Shown here: piece by piece, positions 24,587 to 33,718 of the stretch
How positions within the stretch are numbered: the stretch's first letter is position 1
Layout: every line of letters begins with the position of its first letter
From: Synechococcus sp. 8F6
GTDB taxonomy: Bacteria > Cyanobacteriota > Cyanobacteriia > PCC-6307 > Cyanobiaceae
DNA: 41,314 nucleotides
Reading direction: 5' to 3'
Assembly: GCF_002252665.1 (NCBI RefSeq)
Contig: NZ_NQKZ01000017.1
Span: 1-41,314, forward strand
Notes under the pieces: generated by a model
What the model was told of the DNA's origin: nothing
Database searches by the model: none
Seen by the model: the letters and a program-made list of their open reading frames with translations, nothing else
Program-made: the position numbers and the translations under genes

Positions 24587-27500
24587 TCATCCCGTAGATC
24601 ACTGGCACCACGAACAGGCTCAGCACGGTGGCCACCAGCAGTCCGAAGAACACCACTGTGCCGATGCTCACCCGGCTGCCGGAGCCGAAGCCGCTGGCCA
24701 GCAGCAGGGGCAGGAAGCCCGCCAGCGAGGAGACGGCTGTGAGCAGGATCGGCCGCAGGCGGGCGGTGGCCGCACCCCGGATCGCCGTGTCCAAATCGAG
24801 GCCTTCCGCCATGCGCTGGTTGGCGAATTCCACAATCAGGATGCCGTTCTTGGCGGCCAGGCTCACCAGGACCAGCAGGCCCATCTGGCCATACACGTCG
24901 AGCGGCAGGCCGCGCAGCATCAGGCCGCCGATGGCCCCCAGCATCGCCAGGGGCACCGTCACCAAGATGATGAAGGGATCGGCAACGTTGCCGTAGAGGG
25001 CCGCCAGCACCAGCACCATCACCACGATCGCCAGGGCGAACACGCGCATGTTGCCGCCGCCCGCCTTCGCTTCTTCCCGGGCCAGGCCCGCCCACTCCAG
25101 ATCGGTGCCGCTGCCGCGTTGCCGCTGCACCTGCTCCAGGGTGGCCATGGCCTGGCCGCTGCTCACCCCCGGCCGGGGCAGGGCCCGGATGCTGATCGAG
25201 CGCACCAGCCGGGTGTGGTTGATCGAGGTGGGGCCGCTGCCCGGCTCGATGCGCACCAGCTGGGCCAGGGGAATCAGCAGCCCCTCGCGGTTTTTCACCT
25301 GCAGAGCCAACACATCCTCGGCGCTGCGCCGCGCCTGGCCATCCAGTTGTACGATCACCTTGCGCACCTGATCGCTCTCGAAGCTGTCGTTGACGTAGTC
25401 GCTGCCGAAGCTGGCGCCGAGGGTGTCGACCACGGTGCTCAGATCCACGCCGAGGGAGGCCATCTGCAGGCGGTCGGGCACCAGTTGCACCAGGGGGGCT
25501 CCGGCGCTGAAGCGGGTGGACACCCGCTCAAAGCGGTTGGTGGCTCGGACGTCGCGGATGAAGGTCTGGGCCTGCTGCTCAAAATCCGAGAGGCTGAGTT
25601 GGCCGTTGCTGCTGTCGAGCAGTTCGAGCTCCAGCCCCCCTTCGGCGCTGAAGCCCCGCACAGATGGGGCCTCGCTGAGTTGCACCACGGCACTGCTGAT
25701 GCGGCGACGCAACTCGCCATCGAGCCGGCGTGCTACAGCCCGTGTAGAGGCCTCAGGACCCCGGCGTTGCTCGATTGGCGCCAGGCGCACGAAGAAGCTG
25801 CCTTTGTTGGGGCTGCTGTCGCCGAAGGAGCGCCCTGCATAGAAATTGGCGCGGGTGATCAGGGGCTCAGCGGCCACCACCTGGCGCACCTGGTCGAGCA
25901 CCCGCTGGGTCTGCTGCAGCCCCAGGCCGTCGGCCAGGATCACGACCCCCCGCAGCTGACCGTTGTCTTCCTGGGGGATGAAGGCCTTGGGCACGGTCTG
26001 CAGGGCGCCGCCGGTGAGCAACAGACCCGCCAGCAGCAGGGCTACCACCAGGCGCCGGCGTGCCATTGCCCAGTTCAGCCAGCGGCCATAGGGGGTTTCC
26101 AGGCTTTCGAGCCAGCGGCGGGGTGGATCGATCCAGCGCAGCAACCAGGCCGGTTCCCGTTGCTGCGGGCCCAGCAGCCGACTGCCGGCCACCGGGGTGA
26201 AGCTGAGGGCGTTGAGGGTGGAGAAGGCGATGGCGCCGCTGATCGTGATCGCGATCGGGGCATAGAGCCGGCCGAGGCTGCCGCCAAGCCCCAGCACCGG
26301 GATGAACACCACCACCAGCACCAGTGAGGTGGCCACCACGGCGCCGCCCAGTTCGGCCATGGCTTCTCGGGCGGCCTGCAACGGCGGCTTGCCGGCCTCC
26401 AGCCGTCGGCCGATGTCCTCACTCACCACGATGGCGTCGTCGACTACCAGGCCTGTGGCCAGCACGAGACCAAACAAGGTGAGGGTGTTGAGCGATTGGC
26501 CCGCCAGTTTCAGCACGCTCAGCGAGCCGATCAGGGCCACGGGCACCGCTGCGGCGGTGATCAGGGCGAGCCGGCTGTTGCCCAATCCGAGCAGCAGCAC
26601 CACAAACACCAGCACCACTGCATCGCGCAGGCTGTTGAGGGTGCCCTGGATGCTGCCGCGCACGAAGTCGGCCTCATCCACGATCAGCTGCTGATCAACC
26701 CCCGGCGGAAACTGGGGCGCCAGCTCCTCGAGGCCGGCATTCACCGCCTCGCTGACGGCAATCGCATTGCTGCCATCGCGCTGGTAGATCACCACGGCCA
26801 CCGTGGGCCTGCCCTGGAGGTTGGTGGCGATGGTGTCGTAGGTCTCGCTGCCCAGGCTCACCCGGCCCACATCGCGCAGCAGGGTGACCCCCCCGTTGGC
26901 GCTGCGGGCCACCACCAGCTGTTCAAACTCCGCCGTGCTGCGCAGGCGTCCCTCCATCCGTAGGGGCAGGGTGATCTCCTGGCCGGTCGGGGCTGGTGCC
27001 TCTCCGGTCTGGCCCAGGGCCGCCAGCACGTTCTGCTGCTGGAGGGCCGTGCGCACCTCGGCAATCGTCAGGCCCCGCTCCTCCAGTCGCGCCGGGTCGA
27101 GCCAGAGGCGGAAGGCCAGGCTGTTGCCGCCGGAGAGGGTGACGTTCCCCACCCCAGGCACCCGCTGCAGCCGCTCCTTAACCACCTGGTCAAGCCAGCC
27201 GCTCAGGAAGGTGTCGCTGTAGAGGGTCGGATCGGCACTGAAGCTCAGCACCATCAGCAGGTCGTCGGAGCTGCGCCGCACCTGCACCCCGAAGCGGGCC
27301 ACCTGCGCCGGCAGTTGGCGGGTCACCACTGCCGCTTCGTTCTGGGTGTTGATCTGGTTGAGTTCGGGGTCGCCGCCCTCAAAGCCCAGGGTGATGGAGC
27401 TGCCGTTGGCGGAGCTGGTGGAGCGGATGCTGTCGAGCCGCTCCAGTCCGTTGAATTGCTTCTCGAGCAGGGCGGTCACGCCCTGTTCCACCACCTCCGG

Positions 27501-27668
27501 CCCGGCGCCTGGATAGTTGGCCCGCACCGTCACCCGCCCGGGCGCAATCGGCGGCAGGTTTTCCACCTGCAGGGCGGGCAGGCTCACCAAGCCACCCAGC
27601 AGCACCAGCAGGCTCACCACCAGGGTGAGCACGGGCCGGCGCAGAAAGGGATCGGAGATCGATTTCAT
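24552..27668 (-). CDS. RND multidrug efflux transporter (AcrB/MexF-like)
   Basis: 1038 residues with the usual plan: TM1 after [15 protein letters not shown], the large periplasmic loop, TM2-6, a second loop, and six C-terminal helices. The proton relay [20 protein letters not shown] with the D-D pair in TM4 is intact, and in the second half [17 protein letters not shown] carries the TM10 Lys. Typical partners, a membrane-fusion protein and an outer-membrane channel, are not in this window, so it must borrow them from elsewhere. It exports hydrophobic or amphipathic substrates. Minus-strand neighbour of the DUF3136-like gene. Confidence 0.93.
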   Translation of the reverse strand: MKSISDPFLRRPVLTLVVSLLVLLGGLVSLPALQVENLPPIAPGRVTVRANYPGAGPEVVEQGVTALLEKQFNGLERLDSIRSTSSANGSSITLGFEGGDPELNQINTQNEAAVVTRQLPAQVARFGVQVRRSSDDLLMVLSFSADPTLYSDTFLSGWLDQVVKERLQRVPGVGNVTLSGGNSLAFRLWLDPARLEERGLTIAEVRTALQQQNVLAALGQTGEAPAPTGQEITLPLRMEGRLRSTAEFEQLVVARSANGGVTLLRDVGRVSLGSETYDTIATNLQGRPTVAVVIYQRDGSNAIAVSEAVNAGLEELAPQFPPGVDQQLIVDEADFVRGSIQGTLNSLRDAVVLVFVVLLLGLGNSRLALITAAAVPVALIGSLSVLKLAGQSLNTLTLFGLVLATGLVVDDAIVVSEDIGRRLEAGKPPLQAAREAMAELGGAVVATSLVLVVVFIPVLGLGGSLGRLYAPIAITISGAIAFSTLNALSFTPVAGSRLLGPQQREPAWLLRWIDPPRRWLESLETPYGRWLNWAMARRRLVVALLLAGLLLTGGALQTVPKAFIPQEDNGQLRGVVILADGLGLQQTQRVLDQVRQVVAAEPLITRANFYAGRSFGDSSPNKGSFFVRLAPIEQRRGPEASTRAVARRLDGELRRRISSAVVQLSEAPSVRGFSAEGGLELELLDSSNGQLSLSDFEQQAQTFIRDVRATNRFERVSTRFSAGAPLVQLVPDRLQMASLGVDLSTVVDTLGASFGSDYVNDSFESDQVRKVIVQLDGQARRSAEDVLALQVKNREGLLIPLAQLVRIEPGSGPTSINHTRLVRSISIRALPRPGVSSGQAMATLEQVQRQRGSGTDLEWAGLAREEAKAGGGNMRVFALAIVVMVLVLAALYGNVADPFIILVTVPLAMLGAIGGLMLRGLPLDVYGQMGLLVLVSLAAKNGILIVEFANQRMAEGLDLDTAIRGAATARLRPILLTAVSSLAGFLPLLLASGFGSGSRVSIGTVVFFGLLVATVLSLFVVPVIYGMIKGWEQGWQGE

Positions 27669-27708
27669 CGGCGCCGCAGCGAGCGTGCTGGCGAATCAGG
27701 CGAATGAA

Positions 27709-27924
27709 TTAGCCCAGATCGCGTTTCAGCACCACACAGAGGTAATCGGGTGCTTTGTAGCGGCTCGGTAGGCAGATGTGCAGTTGCTCGAGGCGGCTCC
27801 AGCACACCGTGCGTTGAATGGCGGCCACGGTTTTGCCCTCCTTGAGCAGCAGCCGCAGCGCCTTGCAGTAGAGCGAATAATTGGCTTCGAGTTCCCCGAT
27901 GGTGAGTCCCTGGCTACTGCTCAT
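27709..27924 (-). CDS. DUF3136-like small protein
   Basis: 71 residues from ATG 27924 (a TTG 27 bases further up gives 80). LTIGELEANYSLYCKALRLL, then TVAAIQRTVCWSRLEQLHIC and PSRYKAPDYLCVVLKRD: a compact, mostly helical domain typical of the DUF3136 family of cyanobacteria. The name is recalled, not searched. It lies 42 bases after the stop of the pyrF-pyrE gene, same strand. Confidence 0.75.
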   Translation of the reverse strand: MSSSQGLTIGELEANYSLYCKALRLLLKEGKTVAAIQRTVCWSRLEQLHICLPSRYKAPDYLCVVLKRDLG

Positions 27925-27966
27925 CTCACGGGTTGCGTCCAGGAGTGGCAAAGACGCTTTCTCACC

Positions 27967-29484
27967 TTACGGCGCGCTGGAACGGCCGTTGTCGCCGTGG
28001 CCCGAGCCCAGGACGGCCGCCTGGGCATCGCTCAGCCGGCCGGCACGATGCAGCACCCCGGTGATCTGCTCGATGGCCAGCACGGCATGGCAGCGATAAC
28101 CGGCCGCCGCCAGGCGCTCCCGGGCTTGGCGATCGTGGTCGCCGCCGTGGTCGCCGCCGTGGTCGCCGCCGTGGTCGATGAACACCACCACGTCTTCCAC
28201 CACCAGGCCCGAGCTCTCGAGCTTGGCGATGCCCTCCAGCACGCTGCCGCCGGTGATCAGGATGTCGTCGACCACCACCACCCGGTCGCCCTCTTCGAAA
28301 TCCCCTTCGATCAGGCGGCGGGCCCCATGGGCTTTCACCTCCTTGCGGGGGTAGATCAGGGGCTTGTGCAGTTGCAGCGACAGGCCGGTGGCGGTGGGCA
28401 GGGAGCCATAGGGGATGCCGGCGATGCGGTCGAAGTCGAGTTCTTGCAACAGCCCGGCGTAGGCGTGCAACACCCGGTGAAACAGGTTGGGGTCGGAGAT
28501 GATCTGGCGCAGGTCGACGTAGTAATTGAAAACGGCTCCTGAGGCCTGCACGTAGTCGCCAAACAACAGGCAGCCGATGTCGAACAGGTCGACGATCAGG
28601 CTTTCGAGCGGATCGCTGCTGTTGGGCAACCACAGTGCGCAGGTGCTGGACTCGCTTTGCGCGCGGCTCTCCAGCCAACGCTCCCGCCGGGCCGTGATCT
28701 GGTGTTTGAGGGCCTCGGCACGGGGGGCAATGTCGTCTTCGACCAGCAGGTTTTGGGGCAGGGGCAGCAGCAGCCCGTCACTGGCCGCGGTGAAGCCCGC
28801 TTCGAGCATGGCCTCGAGCTTTTCCTCCTCCCCCCAGAGGCTGCGCAGGATCAGGAAGCGCTCCGGGGCTTCGGCGCGCACCCGCGCCAGAATCTCCGGA
28901 TCGCTGGTGCCCACTTCCAGCAGCAGCTGGTCGGGGGTGGCCCAGAGCTGGGTTTCGCGCACGATCCGCACATAAAGCGGCTCGGTTTCATTGGGGTGGT
29001 GCTGGATCACCCGAGCTGCCTGGTTGGAGCTGTGGCAGGTCATCACCACGGCCTTGCCCGGGTAGAGCAGGAAGGGGGCGGCGATGTCCTGTCCGGCCAG
29101 GGGCGACAGGGTGACCGCATCGGCCCCGAGCTCCTTGAACAAATAATGGGCCAGGGCGGAGGAGGAGTTGAGATCGCCGTGCTTGGCATCGACGATCAGG
29201 GGGAGATCGCGGGGCACCAGGTCGCGCACCTCAAGCAGCAGCTCCAGGCCTACCGGCCCGAGGGCCTGGTAGAAGCCGAGGCTGGGTTTGTAGGCGCACA
29301 CGTGGGGTGCGGTGGCCTCGATCACCGCCTTGATCCAGTGGCGAGCCTGGCTGAGGAAGGAGCGTCCGGCCAGTCCGCGGCGGGCGGCCCAGCTCTGCAG
29401 CATCTCCGGGTTGGGGTCCAGTCCTGTCACCAGTAGCGACTGGCGATCGGCGATGGCGTCGGTGAGTTGAACGAAGAAGCCCAT
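27967..29484 (-). CDS. pyrFE: Bifunctional OMP decarboxylase / orotate phosphoribosyltransferase
   Basis: 505 residues from ATG 29484; an open frame runs 37 codons further up without a good start context. N-terminal OMP decarboxylase with VTGLDPNPEML, and the catalytic D-x-K-x-x-D in LIVDAKHGDLN; C-terminal OPRT with LFGDYVQASGAVFNYYVDLR and the PRPP-binding VVVVDDILITGGSVLEGI. The order is PyrF-PyrE, the reverse of animal UMP synthase; the same order is known in other cyanobacteria and in kinetoplastids. It completes UMP synthesis. A 12-bp tandem repeat encodes DHGGDHGGDHGGDH in the OPRT, in place of the usual I-D-x-x-x-G-G segment. The ackA gene ends 90 bases upstream. Confidence 0.92.
   Translation of the reverse strand: MGFFVQLTDAIADRQSLLVTGLDPNPEMLQSWAARRGLAGRSFLSQARHWIKAVIEATAPHVCAYKPSLGFYQALGPVGLELLLEVRDLVPRDLPLIVDAKHGDLNSSSALAHYLFKELGADAVTLSPLAGQDIAAPFLLYPGKAVVMTCHSSNQAARVIQHHPNETEPLYVRIVRETQLWATPDQLLLEVGTSDPEILARVRAEAPERFLILRSLWGEEEKLEAMLEAGFTAASDGLLLPLPQNLLVEDDIAPRAEALKHQITARRERWLESRAQSESSTCALWLPNSSDPLESLIVDLFDIGCLLFGDYVQASGAVFNYYVDLRQIISDPNLFHRVLHAYAGLLQELDFDRIAGIPYGSLPTATGLSLQLHKPLIYPRKEVKAHGARRLIEGDFEEGDRVVVVDDILITGGSVLEGIAKLESSGLVVEDVVVFIDHGGDHGGDHGGDHDRQARERLAAAGYRCHAVLAIEQITGVLHRAGRLSDAQAAVLGSGHGDNGRSSAP
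28135..28176 (-). repeat. 12-bp tandem repeat (x3.5) inside the OPRT domain
   Basis: GTGGTCGCCGCC repeated three times plus a half unit. It encodes the GGDH repeat in the OPRT domain. The insert is a multiple of three, so the frame is kept; the segment sits next to the strand VVVFIDH that lies near the PRPP site. Confidence 0.88.
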
Positions 29485-29573
29485 CGCCCGCAGGCTGCCT
29501 GGGCCTGTTGCTAAGCCAGCCGACAGCCCTGGCGCGGGCTGGTGACACAGCTCGTTGTAAACCCGGAGCCGGG

Positions 29574-30626
29574 TTAGGTGGCGGCAGCCACGCACAGGCG
29601 CGCCATCAGCCCTTCCTCATCGGCGGGCACCCGCAGCCAGCGCACGGCCGGCAACCAGCCCAGGGCCTCCTCCAGTTCGGTGGCTAGAGCTTGATCGTGC
29701 TCGCCGATGCCGCCGGTGAGGGCGATCGCATCCACGCCCCCGAGGCTGGCTGCCATGGCTCCGATCCCCTGCAGCAGGCGGTGGCGAAACACCGCGATCG
29801 CCAGCTGGGCTCCAGCGTGTTGCTCCGCGGCCCGCAGCCGCAGCTCCCTCATGTCGCCGCTCAGCTCGGAGAGCCCCAGCAGGCCGCTGTGGTGGTTCAA
29901 AGTGTCATCGAGCTCGCTTGCGCTCACCCCCTGGCGCAACAGGTGCAGCAGCAGGCCGGGATCGACGCTGCCGCTGCGGCTGGCCATCACCAAGCCCTCC
30001 AGCGGCGTGAAGCCCATGGTGGTGTCGACACTGCGCGGCGGGCCATCGGGGGGGATGCGGATGGCACAGAGCGAGCAGCCGGCGCCGAGGTGGCAGCTGA
30101 TCAGGCGGTGCACGGCAGGTTCGCAGGCCGCCACCGTTTCGGCCACGTGCTGGTGGTTGAGGCCGTGAAAGCCGTAACGGCGCAGGCCCTGCTGGCGCCA
30201 GTGCGCCGGAATGGCATAGGTGGACGCGGCCTCGCCCAGGCTGGCGTGAAAGGCGGTGTCGAAGCAGGCCCATTGCTGGATGTCCTGGGGCGCCAGCCGG
30301 CCCTGCAGCCACTGGATGGCCTCCAGGGCCGGGCCGTTGTGGAGCGGGGCCAGGGGCACCAGGGTGGCCAGCTCCGTCAGCACCTCCGCTGTGAGCGGTG
30401 TGGGGGCGATGAAGCGGGAGCCACCGTGCACGAGCCGGTGCACCACCAGCTCCGGGGGCGGGCTGGCTTCGGCCAGCCATGGGGCTAGCCACGTCTCCAG
30501 CAGGGCGGGGAGATCCTGGCTCCAGCTGCGTTGCTGCTGCCAGAGCCGCCGCCCGCTGGCAACACAAAGCGCCAGCTTGACGCTGGAGCTGCCCGTGTTC
30601 ACCACCAGGATGGAATGGGGTGTCAT
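29574..30626 (-). CDS. ackA: Acetate kinase
   Basis: 350 residues, about 50 shorter than the usual 400. Conserved blocks: VVNTGSSSVKLAL at the start, HRLVHGGSRF, PLAPLHNGPAL, FDTAFH, RRYGFHGLNH, CHLGAGCSLCAIR, MGFTPLEGLVMASRSGSVDP and TGGIGEHDQ. It converts acetyl phosphate plus ADP to acetate and ATP. Placed between pyrC and pyrFE on the same strand, which suggests a shared transcript but no direct pathway link. No phosphotransacetylase is in the window. Confidence 0.92.
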   Translation of the reverse strand: MTPHSILVVNTGSSSVKLALCVASGRRLWQQQRSWSQDLPALLETWLAPWLAEASPPPELVVHRLVHGGSRFIAPTPLTAEVLTELATLVPLAPLHNGPALEAIQWLQGRLAPQDIQQWACFDTAFHASLGEAASTYAIPAHWRQQGLRRYGFHGLNHQHVAETVAACEPAVHRLISCHLGAGCSLCAIRIPPDGPPRSVDTTMGFTPLEGLVMASRSGSVDPGLLLHLLRQGVSASELDDTLNHHSGLLGLSELSGDMRELRLRAAEQHAGAQLAIAVFRHRLLQGIGAMAASLGGVDAIALTGGIGEHDQALATELEEALGWLPAVRWLRVPADEEGLMARLCVAAAT

Positions 30627-30661
30627 GGCGGAAGGGACGAGGTCTTCACAGCAAGCGCCGG

Positions 30662-31729
30662 TTAGGTGCCGGTGCGCAGCCGCCAGGCCAGGGTTTCGCC
30701 CGCGTGGAAGGGCACCAGATTCACCGCGCTGCCGGCGGCGTCGTTGCAGTGCAGCCGGCTGGGCACCTCATGCGGCTGCCGCTCCAGGGTGATCATGCCT
30801 GCGTTGAGCGGCAGCCCATAAAACCGAGGCCCGAATTCGGAGGTGAAGGCTTCGAGTTTGTCCAGGGCCTTCTCCTGCTCAAACACAGCCGCATAGCTCT
30901 CCAGTGCAAACGGGGCGTTGAAGATGCCGGCGCAGCCGCAGGCCGATTCCTTGGCCTCGCGGCTGTGGGGGGCTGAATCGGTGCCGAGGAAAAATTTGGG
31001 ATTGCCGGAGGTGGCTGCCCCCCGCAGGGCGATGCGATGCAGTTCGCGCTTGGCCACCGGCAGGCAATAGAAGTCGGGTCGCAGGCCACCGGCAAACATC
31101 GCGTTCCGATTGATGTGCAGGTGGTGGGGCGTGATCGTGGCCGCCAGGTTGGCTGGGCCGCTGCGCACAAAGTCGACCGAATCCATGGTGGTGATGTGCT
31201 CGAGCACCACCTTCAGGCCCAGGTGGCGCTGCAGCAGCGGTTCCAGCACCCGCTCGATGAACACCGCCTCGCGATCAAAGATGTCGATCTCAGCGTCGGT
31301 GACTTCGCCGTGGATCAGCAGCGGCATGCCGATGCGCTCCATCACTGCCAGCACCGGCTCAATGCGGGCGAACGCTGTGACGCCGGAATCGGAGTTTGTG
31401 GTGGCGCCGGCCGGATAGAGCTTGGCGGCCGCCCACACGCCCTCGGCAAAACCGCGCTCGATCTCCTGTGGATCAATGGTGTCGGTGAGGTAGGCCGTCA
31501 TCAACGGCGTGAAGCCGCTGTGATCGGGCAGGGCGGCCCGGATGCGCTCCCGGTAGGCACTGGCCGCCGCCACCGTGGTGACCGGCGGCCGAAGGTTGGG
31601 CATCACGATCGCCCGGGAGAATTGGGCGGCCGTGGCCGGCGCCACCGCCTGCAGCATCGCCCCGTCGCGCAGGTGCACATGCCAGTCGTCGGGCTGGCGG
31701 ATGGTGAGCTGCTGCAGGGGCTGCGGCAC
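30662..31729 (-). CDS. pyrC: Dihydroorotase
   Basis: 355 residues, class II (E. coli-type) zinc dihydroorotase. Metal His pair DWHVHLRDG near the N-terminus, the carbamylated-Lys segment [16 protein letters not shown], a further HGEVTD and LEHITT, and the Asp in [12 protein letters not shown]. It closes carbamoyl aspartate to dihydroorotate in UMP synthesis; the pathway ends in the PyrFE fusion two genes later. ackA starts 35 bases after its stop. Confidence 0.94.
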   Translation of the reverse strand: MPQPLQQLTIRQPDDWHVHLRDGAMLQAVAPATAAQFSRAIVMPNLRPPVTTVAAASAYRERIRAALPDHSGFTPLMTAYLTDTIDPQEIERGFAEGVWAAAKLYPAGATTNSDSGVTAFARIEPVLAVMERIGMPLLIHGEVTDAEIDIFDREAVFIERVLEPLLQRHLGLKVVLEHITTMDSVDFVRSGPANLAATITPHHLHINRNAMFAGGLRPDFYCLPVAKRELHRIALRGAATSGNPKFFLGTDSAPHSREAKESACGCAGIFNAPFALESYAAVFEQEKALDKLEAFTSEFGPRFYGLPLNAGMITLERQPHEVPSRLHCNDAAGSAVNLVPFHAGETLAWRLRTGT

Positions 31730-31837
31730 GGCGAGCGCACAGGGATTACCACCACCCTGGCAGGCCTGAAAGATTCACTGCAATCGGCTGGCGGTAGGCC
31801 TCCCGGCCATCTCGATCTGAACCACGTGCCGTCGACG

Positions 31838-31871
31838 CCCGCTACGGCCATGTGCTCACGGCTGTAGCGGG
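31838..31871. other. 12-bp hairpin
   Basis: CCCGCTACGGCC and GGCTGTAGCGGG pair around a 10-base loop with one G-T change. Located between the pyrC start and a gene remnant. Could be what remains of a terminator or an operator for the pyrC transcript. Confidence 0.5.
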
Positions 31872-32040
31872 CCGACCAGAAAGAAGCGGTGTTCCAGGTC
31901 AGCGAGGGTGAGGCCAGCCGCGAGGAGGTGATCCCCTACGACCTGCTGCACGTGACCCCGCCGATGGGGCCGCCCCTGTGGTGGTGGCCAACCTGCTGGC
32001 CCACCTAGCCGTGCAGGCGCCGCCCCTCACGCAGCACTTC
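31868..32040 (+). pseudogene. Sulfide:quinone-oxidoreductase-like remnant with internal deletion
   Basis: Just after a TAG (31865-31867) the plus strand reads DQKEAVFQVSEGEASREEV, IPYDLLHVTPPMGPP, the segment before the last third of SQR-type flavoproteins (family: DLLHVTPPM). Then, one frame over, PVVVANLLAHLAVQA, which is the C-terminal helix following the KQAPVVVANLL signature. The 80 or so residues normally between the two pieces, including the second FAD motif, are gone. A relic on the plus strand; its end overlaps the 3' end of the AraC gene. Confidence 0.6.
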
Positions 32041-33033
32041 AGAGGGGCGGATGCCGAAAACGCCGTGGAAGTCGCGACTGAACGCCGAGAGGTTGCGGAA
32101 ACCGAGTTTGGACGAGATGCCGGCGACGGTGTCGCTGGCCGCGGGGTTGAGCAGGTGTTGGCGAGCCAGCTCCAGACGCTGGCGGCGGACCCACTGGATC
32201 GGCCCGCAGCCGAAGCGCTGGCTAAAGGCCAGCTGCAGGTTGCGCCGTGAGTAGCCGCTGCGCTGCTCCAGCTCGGTGAGGCTGATGGGGCTGTGCAGAT
32301 TGGCCTGAATCCACTCCAGCAGCTCCTTGAAGATCAGCTGGCGCGACAGCCCTTCGCGCTGGTGGCGGGTTTGTTGGTCGGCGTCGGCGAGCTTGGAGCA
32401 GAGGGCCAGGGCCAGGATGCGATAGATGAGGTCGTCAATCTGAAGCGTCGCCAGGTCTCCTCGGTTCTCCAGTTCGGGTGCGTCCACCAGGGCAAAGGCC
32501 CGCCGCAGGGTGAGGAGCAGCTCGGCTTGCCGCTTCTCGGTCATGGCGAGCACTTGGGGCCGCTGCAGATCCGGGGCGAAGCGGCGGCCGGAGAGGCCGA
32601 CACCTCCAATGGTGGCGGCTGTGTTCTGCAGCCTTTGTAGGTCTACATGCAGCACCAATCCGTTGTAGTGGTCGGTGGCGTAGCGGTATTCGAGGCCTGG
32701 ATTGAAGTAGAGGGGCGCTTCGCCATGGATGCTGTAGCTGCGGCCGTCCACCTCGTAGTTCGCGGCCCCCGGGTAGCAGATGTTGATGGCGCTGATCCCG
32801 GGGTTTTCACCGATCGCTCCGATGATCGGAGAGGTGTACCCCGAGGTGAGGCTCAGCTCGCCAACGTTGGCAGTGCTGGCCCGATGCAGGAATGGACTGG
32901 ACTCGGAGAGGCGGGGGGCAAACTCGAGCACCCTGAAGTGCTGGTTGAGTTTGTTGGCCAAACCCTGGGGATCCCGATCCACAACTGCTTGGTGGTTGTG
33001 GAAGCCCAGGGGTAGGTGGGCAACAGGATCCAA
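32005..33033 (-). CDS. AraC family transcriptional regulator
   Basis: 342 residues (TTG 33033; a later start is possible). N-terminal part resembles the AraC-binding-like (cupin) sensor domain, with NPGLEYRYATDHYNGLVLHV. The C-terminal double HTH is complete: SPISLTELEQRSGYSRRNLQ and the AraC signature DTVAGISSKLGFRNLSAFSR plus FHGVFGIRPSEVLR. Full-length, unlike the HTH-only protein at 12638. It borders an SQR-like relic; the target is unknown. Upstream on the minus strand are direct repeats and a hairpin that might be its operator. Confidence 0.83.
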   Translation of the reverse strand: MDPVAHLPLGFHNHQAVVDRDPQGLANKLNQHFRVLEFAPRLSESSPFLHRASTANVGELSLTSGYTSPIIGAIGENPGISAINICYPGAANYEVDGRSYSIHGEAPLYFNPGLEYRYATDHYNGLVLHVDLQRLQNTAATIGGVGLSGRRFAPDLQRPQVLAMTEKRQAELLLTLRRAFALVDAPELENRGDLATLQIDDLIYRILALALCSKLADADQQTRHQREGLSRQLIFKELLEWIQANLHSPISLTELEQRSGYSRRNLQLAFSQRFGCGPIQWVRRQRLELARQHLLNPAASDTVAGISSKLGFRNLSAFSRDFHGVFGIRPSEVLREGRRLHG

Positions 33034-33085
33034 GCCAGCCTTTCAGCGGTGGTCAGATTTTAAGAGTGATCGACAGGACGGCCAT

Positions 33086-33138
33086 TCGCCGAGGTCACTC
33101 GTCATACGCCGAGGTCCGGCATTGATACGCAATGCCGG
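33086..33138. other. Direct repeat and hairpin upstream of AraC gene
   Basis: CGCCGAGGTC occurs at 33087-33096 and 33107-33116 (20 bases apart), then a perfect hairpin CCGGCATTG-ATACG-CAATGCCGG at 33116-33138. Lies between the AraC start and the stop of the DUF7219-like gene. The two repeats two helical turns apart fit an AraC-type operator. No T-run, so not a plain terminator. Confidence 0.4.
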
Positions 33139-33149
33139 GAGCTCTGGCC

Positions 33150-33437
33150 CTACTCCCCTTTCTGGGACTTCAGCAACGCGTCCTTGCTGTCCTTGAGTTC
33201 CTTCCAGATGTTGCGGATCTGGGCGTAGGCCTGCTCCTGGCTCACCTTGCCATTGCTCTGCAGCCCCACCACCAGTCCCACCCGCTCGGCGAAAGACTCA
33301 AGGTTTTGGTGAAACATCAAACGCTGGGGTGTCCAGTCCGGTCCGCGGTACGGCGAATGGGGCTCCATGGGTGAGCGCACACCGGTGGGCTCGGCATCCG
33401 ACTCGGGAGGTGTGGGACGCGATCCCGCAGTGGCCAC
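33150..33437 (-). CDS. DUF7219-like small cyanobacterial protein
   Basis: 95 residues (ATG 33437; ATG 33365 gives 71). Variable N-terminus, then PQRLMFHQNLESFAERVGLV, GLQSNGKVSQEQAYAQIRNI and WKELKDSK, matching the N-L-Q-E-F-A-Q-R-V / G-G-K-L-S-P-E-E-A-Y pattern I recall for DUF7219 in cyanobacteria. Soluble, helical. Role unknown. Confidence 0.7.
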   Translation of the reverse strand: MATAGSRPTPPESDAEPTGVRSPMEPHSPYRGPDWTPQRLMFHQNLESFAERVGLVVGLQSNGKVSQEQAYAQIRNIWKELKDSKDALLKSQKGE

Positions 33438-33571
33438 AGGGGTCCAGCGAACTTTTTCAGCTTAGAAGCCAGGGTTTAAGAGGTGGTGAAGGCTTGGCCT
33501 TGTGTTGCCGGGAGCACTGGCGCGTTTCTGGTGGTGGCTGCACCATTTCACTCCCGAGGCGACGCCATGCC

Positions 33572-33718
33572 ATGGATCATTCTTCCCAGGGTTGGTGGCC
33601 CCAGGTGTTGCTCTGCCTGCTGATCCAGGCCAGCATCGTGGGTGGCGGCCAGGTGCTGAACCGCTGGCTGGCCCCTGTTCCCACTCCGCCGTGCTGCGCC
33701 CCACCCCTGGTGCACTGA
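33572..33718 (+). CDS. Possible 48-aa membrane peptide overlapping CorA-like gene
   Basis: ATG 33572; one membrane helix VLLCLLIQASIVGGGQVL followed by a Pro/Cys tail. Its end overlaps the start of the CorA-like gene by 28 bases in another frame, allowing translational coupling. May be a real small protein or chance. Confidence 0.4.
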   Translation: MDHSSQGWWPQVLLCLLIQASIVGGGQVLNRWLAPVPTPPCCAPPLVH

